A stretch of 5,216 bases of DNA. It comes from Rhodobacteraceae bacterium UBA6236 (GTDB taxonomy: Bacteria; Pseudomonadota; Alphaproteobacteria; Rhodobacterales; Rhodobacteraceae). This document shows, piece by piece, positions 1 to 5,216 of the stretch. The first letter of the stretch is position 1. Each line of letters begins with the position of its first letter. The notes under the pieces were generated by a model, which saw only the letters and a program-made list of their open reading frames with translations, did no database searches and was not told where the DNA came from. Where the stretch lies: the NCBI GenBank assembly GCA_002440945.1, contig DJWG01000061.1, positions 9,217-14,432 of the forward strand. The letters are read 5' to 3'. A program made the translations under genes and the position numbers.

Positions 1-1942
1 TCGAGGGGTAGGTGATCATGCAGGCCGCAAGGTTGGCCGAATGGGCCTCGGCCTTGGCGCGGAAGTCGTCCATGTCGATATCGCCGTTCGACGCCACCGC
101 CACGACCACGACCTTCATGCCGGCCATCTGCGCCGATGCGGGGTTGGTGCCATGCGCCGAGGTCGGGATCAGGCAGACGTCGCGGTGCCCTTCGCCGCGG
201 GCGCGGTGCCAGGCCTGGATGGTCAGAAGCCCCGCGTATTCCCCCTGCGCGCCCGAGTTCGGCTGCATCGAGAAGGCGTCATAGCCGGTGATCTGGCACA
301 GCTTCGATTCCAGATCGGCCAGCATCTCGCTATAGCCTTCGACCTGGACTGCGGGAACGAACGGATGGACATCCGCGAATTCCGGCCAGCTCAGCGCCAT
401 CATCTCGGCCGTGGCGTTGAGCTTCATCGTGCACGACCCCAGCGGGATCATCGCCCGGTCGAGCGCCAGGTCGCGGTCGGCCAGACGGCGCATGTAGCGC
501 GTCATTTCGGCTTCGGCGCGGTTCATGTGGAAGACCGGATGCGTCAGGTATTCCGACCGGCGCAGTAGGGATTCCGGCAGGCGGTAGCTGTGCGTCAGGT
601 CGTCGTCCTTGCGGTCGATCCCGAAGGCGCGCCAGATCGCTTCGGTATGTGCGCGGGTGGCGCGTTCGTCGAACGAGATACCGATCTTCGTCGTGCCGAC
701 GCGGCGCAGGTTGATGCCCTCGGCCTCGGCCGATTTCAGGATCGCGCCCTGGACCGCGCCCACGTCGACGGTGATCGTGTCGAAGAAGGCTTTCGGTTCG
801 ACCTTGAAGCCCTGCGCTTCAAGCCCGGCCACCAGACGCACCATCTTGCGGTGGATGCGTTCGGCGATGGCCTTCAACCCGTCCGGCCCGTGGAACACCG
901 CATACATGCTTGCCATGACCGCCAGCAGCGCCTGCGCGGTGCAGACGTTCGAAGTGGCCTTTTCGCGGCGGATGTGCTGTTCGCGGGTCTGAAGCGACAG
1001 ACGGTAGGCGCGGTTGCCGCGCGCGTCGATCGACACGCCGACGATCCGGCCCGGCATGTTGCGCTTCAGCGCGTCCTTCACCGCCATGTAGGCGGCGTGC
1101 GGTCCACCATAGCCCATCGGCACGCCGAAGCGCTGGGTCGAGCCGATGGCGATGTCGGCGCCCATTTCGCCCGGAGCCTTCAGGACCGTCAGCGCCAGCG
1201 GATCGGCGGCGACGCAGGCCAGCGCACCGGCGGCGTGCAGGCGTTCGATCACCGCGGTGAAATCGGGAACATCGCCATAGGTGCCCGGATACTGGAACAC
1301 CGCGCCGAAGACCGAAGCGGGATCGAGGTCGGCGAAGGGATCGCCCACGATCACCTTCCAGCCCAGCGGCTCGGCCCGGGTCTGGATCACGGCGATGGTC
1401 TGCGCGTGGCAGTGGTGATCGACGAAGAAGGTCGTGGCCTTCGACTTGGCCGACCGCTGGCAAAGCGCCATCGCCTCGGCGGCGGCGGTGCCTTCGTCCA
1501 GAAGCGAGGCGTTGGCGACGTTAAGCGCCGTCAGGTCCGCGATCATCGTCTGGTAGTTCAACAGCGCCTCAAGGCGGCCCTGGCTGATTTCGGGCTGGTA
1601 GGGCGTGTAGGCCGTATACCAGGCGGGGTTTTCGAAGATGTTGCGCTGGATCGCCGGCGGCGTGACGGTGCCGTAATAGCCCTGACCGATGAACGAGGTC
1701 ATCACCCGGTTCTTGTCGGCCACGCCGCGCAGACGCGCCAGAACGCCCTGTTCGGACAGCGCCTTGCCCCAGGTCAGCGGGGTCTGAAGACGGATGTCGG
1801 CGGGAACGATGGCGTCGATCAGCGCGTCGAGGCTCGGCGCGCCGACCGATTTCAGCATCTCGGCCATTTCTGCGGGGGACGGGCCGATATGACGCCGGTT
1901 GGCAAAGTCATAGGGCGCGTAGGGGGTTTCCTTGTAGCTCAT
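1..1942 (-). CDS. gcvP: Glycine dehydrogenase (decarboxylating), P-protein; C-terminus cut by window edge
   Basis: This PLP enzyme of the glycine cleavage system decarboxylates glycine in the cytoplasm and loads the remaining aminomethyl group onto the lipoyl arm of GcvH. The window holds 647 codons without a stop. The family is about 950-960 residues, so roughly 300 C-terminal residues are missing. Visible family motifs are the N-terminal RRHIGP (16-21), [11 protein letters not shown] (275-285), [12 protein letters not shown] (326-337), [15 protein letters not shown] (500-514), [12 protein letters not shown] (560-571) and [10 protein letters not shown] (595-604). The frame leaves the window at TYPS (644-647). 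By comparison with E. coli GcvP, the PLP-binding lysine (LHK motif) lies about 50 residues further on, so it cannot be checked here. N- and C-terminal halves are continuous past residue 500, so this is the single-chain form and not the split gcvPA/gcvPB form. The ATG start follows the gcvH stop by 10 nt and has a GAGGG ribosome site 7 nt upstream. No internal stop or frameshift was seen. Confidence 0.97.
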   Translation of the reverse strand, partial: MSYKETPYAPYDFANRRHIGPSPAEMAEMLKSVGAPSLDALIDAIVPADIRLQTPLTWGKALSEQGVLARLRGVADKNRVMTSFIGQGYYGTVTPPAIQRNIFENPAWYTAYTPYQPEISQGRLEALLNYQTMIADLTALNVANASLLDEGTAAAEAMALCQRSAKSKATTFFVDHHCHAQTIAVIQTRAEPLGWKVIVGDPFADLDPASVFGAVFQYPGTYGDVPDFTAVIERLHAAGALACVAADPLALTVLKAPGEMGADIAIGSTQRFGVPMGYGGPHAAYMAVKDALKRNMPGRIVGVSIDARGNRAYRLSLQTREQHIRREKATSNVCTAQALLAVMASMYAVFHGPDGLKAIAERIHRKMVRLVAGLEAQGFKVEPKAFFDTITVDVGAVQGAILKSAEAEGINLRRVGTTKIGISFDERATRAHTEAIWRAFGIDRKDDDLTHSYRLPESLLRRSEYLTHPVFHMNRAEAEMTRYMRRLADRDLALDRAMIPLGSCTMKLNATAEMMALSWPEFADVHPFVPAVQVEGYSEMLADLESKLCQITGYDAFSMQPNSGAQGEYAGLLTIQAWHRARGEGHRDVCLIPTSAHGTNPASAQMAGMKVVVVAVASNGDIDMDDFRAKAEAHSANLAACMITYPS

Positions 1943-1949
1943 CTGCCTG

Positions 1950-1954
1950 CCCTC
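1950..1954 (-). promoter_or_regulatory. Ribosome binding site of gcvP, overlapping the gcvH stop
   Basis: On the minus strand this reads GAGGG, 7 nt before the gcvP ATG. The site shares bases with the TGA stop of gcvH (1953-1955, read as TGAGGG). Ribosomes finishing gcvH therefore sit on the gcvP initiation region, which suggests translational coupling. Position and spacing are directly visible; the coupling is inferred. Confidence 0.75.
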
Positions 1955-2315
1955 AGCCCACCGACGCCAGATAACCGGCTTCGTCCAGCAGCCCATCCGC
2001 ATCCGAGACGCGGGCGAGCTTCAGCTTGAAGAACCAGCCGCCGGCCTGCGGTTCGGCGTTGACGATCGAAGGATCGTTCTGGATCGCGTCGTTGACCGCG
2101 ACCACCTCGCCATCCAGCGGGCAGTAGACGTCGGACGCGGCCTTGACCGATTCAACCGTGGCGGCGGCATCGCCCTTGGCCAGCGTCGCGCCCACCTGCG
2201 GCAGGTCGACGAACACCAGATCGCCCAGCTGTTCGACCGCATGGTTGGTGATGCCGACGGTGGCGACGCCATCGGCGATGTTCAGCCATTCGTGGTCTTC
2301 GGTGAATTTCATCAT
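1953..2315 (-). CDS. gcvH: Glycine cleavage system H-protein (lipoyl carrier)
   Basis: This small cytoplasmic carrier has a lipoylated lysine that shuttles the aminomethyl intermediate from GcvP to GcvT and is then reoxidised by Lpd. The 120-residue protein is close to the usual 120-130. It shows the N-terminal FTEDHEWL (4-11), then [20 protein letters not shown] (20-39). The lipoylation motif ESVKAASD has the modified lysine at residue 58 (codon 2142-2144). It ends with the typical [13 protein letters not shown] segment. The gene begins with two consecutive ATG codons (2315 and 2312). The ribosome site GAGGAC is 7 nt before the first and 10 nt before the second, so the first is annotated, but either would work. 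It lies 11 nt after gcvT and 10 nt before gcvP. The protein should be a substrate of the LipA encoded two genes upstream, after octanoylation by a transferase not present here. Confidence 0.97.
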   Translation of the reverse strand: MMKFTEDHEWLNIADGVATVGITNHAVEQLGDLVFVDLPQVGATLAKGDAAATVESVKAASDVYCPLDGEVVAVNDAIQNDPSIVNAEPQAGGWFFKLKLARVSDADGLLDEAGYLASVG

Positions 2316-2322
2316 GGTTTCA

Positions 2323-2328
2323 GTCCTC
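2323..2328 (-). promoter_or_regulatory. Ribosome binding site of gcvH, overlapping the gcvT stop
   Basis: On the minus strand this reads GAGGAC, 7 nt before the first of two tandem ATG codons. The gcvT TGA stop (2327-2329) runs straight into it as TGAGGAC, so termination of gcvT and initiation of gcvH occur at the same place. H-protein is normally needed in excess over the enzymes, and a strong coupled site would fit that. This last point is inference. Confidence 0.75.
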
Positions 2329-3466
2329 AGCGTTTGTAACGGGGGGTGACGAAGGGAAGGGTGGCGATGGTCACAGGCAGGCGCTTGCCGCGCAGTTCCG
2401 CGAAAAGCCGGGTGCCGGGGGCAGAGATGCTGTTGGCGACATAGCCCATCGCGACGGGGGCCTCGGCGGTCGGGCCGAACCCGCCCGAGGTGATCTGGCC
2501 CACGGCCTCGGTCGAGGTTTCATCAAGGAACAGCGGCGTCCCCTGACGGATCGGGGCGCGGCCTTCGGGGGCGATGCCCACGCGGCGGCGCGAGGCGCCC
2601 CGTTCGAATTCCGGCAGGATCACATCGGCGCCGGGGAAGCCGCCGGCGCGGGCGCCGCCGGTGCGGCGGACCTTCTGCACCGCCCATTCCAGCGCGGCGC
2701 TGACCGGCGTGGTCGTGGTGTCGATGTCATTGCCGTAAAGGCAAAGCCCGGCTTCCAGACGCAGGCTGTCACGGGCGCCAAGGCCGATGGGCTGCACATC
2801 GGGGTTTGCAAGCAGCGCGCGGACGAATTCGACCGCCTTCGCTTCGGGAACCGAAACCTCATAGCCGTCCTCGCCCGAATAGCCCGAGCGCGACACGATG
2901 CAGGGCACGCCGAGGATCTGGACTTCGCGGACGTCCATGAAGGCCATCCCGGCCGCTTCGGGCGCCAGCTTGGCAAGCGCGCTTTCCGCCGCCGGGCCCT
3001 GCAGCGCCACCAGCGCGCGGTCGGTCAGCTCGACGACCTCGCAGACGTCGGACAGATGGGCGCGCATATGCGCCACGTCCTGTTCCTTGCACGAGGCGTT
3101 GACCACGACGAAAAGGTGATCGCCCCGGTTGGCGACCATCAGGTCATCAAGGATGCCGCCCTTTTCATCGGTGAACAGCGCATAGCGCTGGCGGCCGGGC
3201 TTCAGGCCCAGGATATCGACCGGCACCAGCCGTTCCAGCGCCAGCGCCGCATCCTCGACCTTGCCCGACTTCGGGCGCAGCAGAACCTGGCCCATATGGC
3301 TCACGTCGAAAAGGCCCGCCTTGGCACGGGTGTGCAGGTGTTCCTTCATCACGCCGGGGGCGAATTGCACCGGCATCTCGTAACCGGCAAAACCCACCAT
3401 CTTGCCGCCCAGCTCGATGTTGAGCGCGGTCAGCGGGGTTTTCTTCAGGGTCGTCGTGTCATCCAT
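2327..3466 (-). CDS. gcvT: Aminomethyltransferase (glycine cleavage T-protein)
   Basis: GcvT transfers the methylene group from aminomethyl-lipoyl GcvH to tetrahydrofolate, giving 5,10-methylene-THF and free ammonia. The 379-residue protein has normal length and is complete. Family motifs in order are [16 protein letters not shown] (20-35), [10 protein letters not shown] (51-60), GGILDDL (103-109, which by analogy to characterised T-proteins holds the catalytic aspartate), ALQGPAAE (154-161), [10 protein letters not shown] (195-204), [14 protein letters not shown] (236-249) and the C-terminal GCV_T_C-type barrel ending in PFVTPRYKR. The folate-contacting glutamate of the YSGEDGYE loop is present. 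The ATG is preceded by AAGGAA at 7 nt, and the start overlaps the end of lipA by 8 nt. There is no leader between lipA and gcvT, so the glycine riboswitch found upstream of gcvT in many bacteria is not at this position. Related folate enzymes such as YgfZ, SardH and DMGDH are less likely, given the length, the full motif set and the gcvH-gcvP neighbours. Confidence 0.97.
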   Translation of the reverse strand: MDDTTTLKKTPLTALNIELGGKMVGFAGYEMPVQFAPGVMKEHLHTRAKAGLFDVSHMGQVLLRPKSGKVEDAALALERLVPVDILGLKPGRQRYALFTDEKGGILDDLMVANRGDHLFVVVNASCKEQDVAHMRAHLSDVCEVVELTDRALVALQGPAAESALAKLAPEAAGMAFMDVREVQILGVPCIVSRSGYSGEDGYEVSVPEAKAVEFVRALLANPDVQPIGLGARDSLRLEAGLCLYGNDIDTTTTPVSAALEWAVQKVRRTGGARAGGFPGADVILPEFERGASRRRVGIAPEGRAPIRQGTPLFLDETSTEAVGQITSGGFGPTAEAPVAMGYVANSISAPGTRLFAELRGKRLPVTIATLPFVTPRYKR

Positions 3467-4418
3467 TTTGCGTTTCCTTGCTAAGGGTCAGGGCGCGGCG
3501 GGCGCTTTGCAGCCGCGCGAAATCGGCACCCGCATGGAAGGAAGAGCGGGTCATGGGCGTGGCCGAAACCGCGAGGAAGCCCTTGGAACGGGCCATGTCC
3601 TCGATCCGGCGGAATTCGTCGGGGGGCACGAAACGGTCGATCGGATGGTGCCGGGAGGTCGGCTGGAGATACTGGCCCACCGTGATGAAATCGACGCCCG
3701 CGACGCGCATGTCGTCCATCACCTGACGCAGTTCCTCGAAGGTCTCGCCAAGGCCCACCATCAGACCGGACTTGGTGAAGATCTCGGAGTTGTGGGTCTT
3801 GGCATCATCCAGAAGCCGCAGCGACTGATAGTAGCGCGCCCCGGGGCGCACCGAAGGGTAGAGCCGCGGCACGCATTCAAGGTTGTGGTTGAAGACGTCG
3901 GGGGCGGCATCGACCACCTCGGTCCAGGCGGTGCCCTTGTGGAGAAAGTCGGGCACCAGCACCTCGATCGTCGTCTGCGCGTTCTGGTGGCGCACGGCGC
4001 GGATGGTCTGGGCGAAGTGCCCTGCCCCGCCGTCGTCAAGATCATCGCGGTCAACGCTGGTGATGACGACATGGCGCAGGCCAAGCTTCGACACCGCCTG
4101 CGCGACCCGGCCCGGCTCGAAGGCGTCCAGCGCGTCGGGCTTGCCGGTGGCGACGTTGCAGAAGGAACAGCCGCGGGTGCAGGTTTCGCCCATGATCATC
4201 ATGGTGGCGTGGCGGTGCGACCAGCATTCGCCGCGGTTCGGACAGGCGGCTTCCTCGCAGACGGTCGACAGCGCATTGTCCTTCAGGATCCGGCGGGTCG
4301 CGCCGTATTCCGGGGTTTCGGCGCGTGAGACGCGGATCCAGCCGGGCTTGCGCGGCGTGTCGCTTGCCGTGCGGTGGGCCTTTTCGGGGTGACGCGGCTT
4401 GTCGGGAAAGTCCTTCAT
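3459..4418 (-). CDS. lipA: Lipoyl synthase (radical SAM)
   Basis: LipA inserts two sulfur atoms at C6 and C8 of protein-bound octanoyl groups, producing the lipoyl cofactor of GcvH and of 2-oxoacid dehydrogenase E2 proteins. The 319-residue product (family about 300-325) carries both iron-sulfur cluster motifs. The auxiliary cluster site [12 protein letters not shown] has cysteines 54, 59 and 65. The radical-SAM CxxxCxxC site CTRGCSFC has cysteines 80, 84 and 87. The C-terminal RSSFHA (291-296) supplies the serine ligand of the auxiliary cluster; many homologues have RSSYHA. Other landmarks are [18 protein letters not shown] (118-135), [16 protein letters not shown] (177-192) and [10 protein letters not shown] (216-225). 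The ATG at 4418 is chosen because AAGGAAGAGGA lies just upstream. The frame could extend to a TTG at 4463, but this would overlap the lpd coding end and add an unconserved tail. The gene ends 8 nt inside gcvT and starts 13 nt after lpd. Confidence 0.97.
   Translation of the reverse strand: MKDFPDKPRHPEKAHRTASDTPRKPGWIRVSRAETPEYGATRRILKDNALSTVCEEAACPNRGECWSHRHATMMIMGETCTRGCSFCNVATGKPDALDAFEPGRVAQAVSKLGLRHVVITSVDRDDLDDGGAGHFAQTIRAVRHQNAQTTIEVLVPDFLHKGTAWTEVVDAAPDVFNHNLECVPRLYPSVRPGARYYQSLRLLDDAKTHNSEIFTKSGLMVGLGETFEELRQVMDDMRVAGVDFITVGQYLQPTSRHHPIDRFVPPDEFRRIEDMARSKGFLAVSATPMTRSSFHAGADFARLQSARRALTLSKETQNG
3474..3479 (-). promoter_or_regulatory. Ribosome binding site of gcvT, inside the 3' end of lipA
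   Basis: On the minus strand this reads AAGGAA, 7 nt before the gcvT ATG. It lies wholly within the last codons of lipA, whose stop (TGA at 3459-3461) falls after the gcvT start. Ribosomes finishing lipA pass over this site, which is consistent with coupled expression. Confidence 0.7.
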
Positions 4419-4422
4419 CTCG

Positions 4423-4433
4423 TCCTCTTCCTT
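4423..4433 (-). promoter_or_regulatory. Ribosome binding site of lipA, overlapping the lpd stop
   Basis: On the minus strand this reads AAGGAAGAGGA and contains two possible anti-SD matches: AAGGAA ending 9 nt before the ATG at 4418, and GAGGA ending 4 nt before it. The lpd stop TAA (4432-4434) flows into it as TAAGGA. This site supports the ATG start of lipA over the upstream in-frame TTG at 4463. Confidence 0.7.
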
Positions 4434-5216
4434 ACGCGTGCAGCGGCTTGCCAAGCGCGGCAAGGCAGGCTTCCTTCACCGCCTCGGCCATGCCGGGATG
4501 CGCGTGCGAGGATCCCGCCACCTGCGAAAGCGTGGCGCCGGTGGACATGGCAAGGACCAGCGGCTGGATCAGTTCGCCCGCATTGCGGCCGATGATGTGC
4601 GCGCCAAGGACATGGCCCGTGTCCGGGCAGCCCAGCACCTTGACCAGACCGTCGGTCGCGGCCATCGCGCGGGCGCGGCCATTGGCGATGAACTGGAACT
4701 TGCCGACCACATGGGCGCGGCCCGCGTCTTTCAGCGCCTCTTCGGTGGCGCCAAGGCTCGCGATTTCCGGCGCGACATAGACGACGCCCGGCACCTGCGA
4801 ATATTCCTGCGCGCCGTGGGCATGGCCTGCCAGCGCCTCGACGGCAGCGATGGCGTCTTCCTCGGCCTTGTGGGCCAGCATCGGGCCGGGAACCGCGTCG
4901 CCGATGGCGAGGATGCCGGGGATATTGGTGCGGAACTGGTCGTCCACGGCGATAAAGCCGCGCGTGTCCAGCGCCACGCCCAAGGCTTCCAGCCCCAGCC
5001 CTGCGGTGCGCGGCCGGCGACCGATGGCGACCAGCACGGCATCGGCTTCCAGCGTGTCGGTTTCACCGTTGTCGCGGCGCTCGATGGTCAGGCTGGCCAT
5101 GGCACCGTCACGGACGACCGCGTTGACCTTGCGGCCCAGCTGGAACGCCAGCCCCTGCCGCTGCAACAGGCGTTGCGCGGTCTTGGCGATTTCGCCGTCC
5201 GCGCCGGGCAGGATGC
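4432..5216 (-). CDS. lpd: Dihydrolipoamide dehydrogenase (E3 / L-protein), C-terminal part; N-terminus beyond window
   Basis: This FAD-dependent pyridine nucleotide-disulfide oxidoreductase reoxidises dihydrolipoyl groups of GcvH or 2-oxoacid dehydrogenase complexes with NAD+. The frame is open from the right edge, and 260 residues are present of a family of about 460-470. The part seen begins in the NAD domain ([18 protein letters not shown]), continues through [11 protein letters not shown] and the FAD-contacting [20 protein letters not shown] segment (Asp codon 4897-4899), then the dimerisation domain. That domain holds the active-site loop [15 protein letters not shown], with the catalytic His at 4498-4500 and its partner Glu at 4483-4485. 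The usual loop in this family is HAHPTxxE, so the Thr is replaced by Gly and the preceding residues (AGSS) also differ from the common form. The N-terminal GxGxxG and redox-active CxxxxC are outside the window. The gene lies 13 nt upstream of lipA. Lpd is favoured over mercuric or glutathione reductase by the HKAEE/HAHP motifs and the neighbours. Whether it serves only glycine cleavage or also pyruvate dehydrogenase cannot be told from this window. Confidence 0.94.
   Translation of the reverse strand, partial: ILPGADGEIAKTAQRLLQRQGLAFQLGRKVNAVVRDGAMASLTIERRDNGETDTLEADAVLVAIGRRPRTAGLGLEALGVALDTRGFIAVDDQFRTNIPGILAIGDAVPGPMLAHKAEEDAIAAVEALAGHAHGAQEYSQVPGVVYVAPEIASLGATEEALKDAGRAHVVGKFQFIANGRARAMAATDGLVKVLGCPDTGHVLGAHIIGRNAGELIQPLVLAMSTGATLSQVAGSSHAHPGMAEAVKEACLAALGKPLHA

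Noticed and set aside
819..1463. A 214-codon minus-strand frame inside gcvP
   Set aside because: It lies in a different frame from gcvP, whose own frame shows continuous family motifs through this region. The product is low-complexity, Arg/Gly-rich sequence.
590..2029. A 479-codon plus-strand open frame opposite gcvP, and a 175-codon one at 41-568 in the same register
   Set aside because: Both are codon-aligned antisense to gcvP. They stay open because gcvP almost never uses TTA, CTA or TCA codons; the one CTA leucine codon at 566-568 is exactly where the shorter frame stops. The translation is rich in Arg, His, Gly and Asp with no recognisable domain, as expected of a shadow frame in high-GC DNA.
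2644..2657. GC-rich inverted repeat (6 bp arms, 2 nt loop) that might resemble a terminator stem
   Set aside because: It sits inside gcvT over the codons for the conserved GGARAGG segment. The loop is too small for a good hairpin and there is no T-run, so it reflects Gly/Ala/Arg codons.
3402..4328. A 308-codon plus-strand open frame opposite lipA and the start of gcvT
   Set aside because: It is in antisense codon register with lipA, which has all expected cluster motifs. It lacks a convincing domain, so it is a codon-bias shadow.
4419..4463. N-terminal extension of lipA to an upstream in-frame TTG
   Set aside because: It would overlap the lpd coding end, uses a weaker start codon and adds 15 residues without family character. 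The ATG at 4418 has a good ribosome site and gives a normal LipA length.

Overview
The window is a compact, high-GC stretch of bacterial chromosome in which every real gene reads leftwards (minus strand). In transcription order it holds the C-terminal part of a dihydrolipoamide dehydrogenase (lpd, cut by the right edge), lipoyl synthase (lipA), aminomethyltransferase / T-protein (gcvT), the lipoyl carrier H-protein (gcvH), and the N-terminal two-thirds of glycine decarboxylase / P-protein (gcvP, cut by the left edge). G or C dominates third codon positions, and TTA, CTA and TCA codons are almost absent. The protein sequences read like those of alphaproteobacteria, most plausibly Rhodobacterales (Rhodobacter/Paracoccus/Roseobacter relatives). 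That placement rests on my recall of family sequences, not on a search.

Layout: gcvP 1-1942 (partial), 10 nt gap, gcvH 1953-2315, 11 nt gap, gcvT 2327-3466, 8 nt overlap, lipA 3459-4418, 13 nt gap, lpd 4432-5216 (partial). No intergenic space exceeds 13 nt, so there is no room for an internal promoter, riboswitch or terminator between genes. At three of the four junctions the upstream stop codon is built into the Shine-Dalgarno sequence of the next gene, and at the fourth the genes overlap. This strongly suggests one polycistronic mRNA with coupled translation.

The genes form one functional unit. GcvP decarboxylates glycine and passes the aminomethyl group to the lipoyl arm of GcvH. GcvT moves the one-carbon unit to tetrahydrofolate and releases ammonia. 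Lpd reoxidises the dihydrolipoyl arm with NAD+. LipA inserts the two sulfurs that make the octanoyl group on GcvH (and on 2-oxoacid dehydrogenase E2 subunits) into lipoyl. The operon therefore encodes all four glycine cleavage proteins and the enzyme that finishes their cofactor. The octanoyl transferase (LipB/LipM) and the promoter must lie elsewhere.

I found no evidence of a new biological system, mobile element, RNA gene, CRISPR array or repeat. The points worth a second look are modest: lpd-lipA placed directly upstream of gcvTHP, the repeated stop-in-Shine-Dalgarno junctions, and an unusual active-site loop (HPG instead of the common HPT) in Lpd. Large plus-strand open frames opposite gcvP and lipA are codon-bias shadows.
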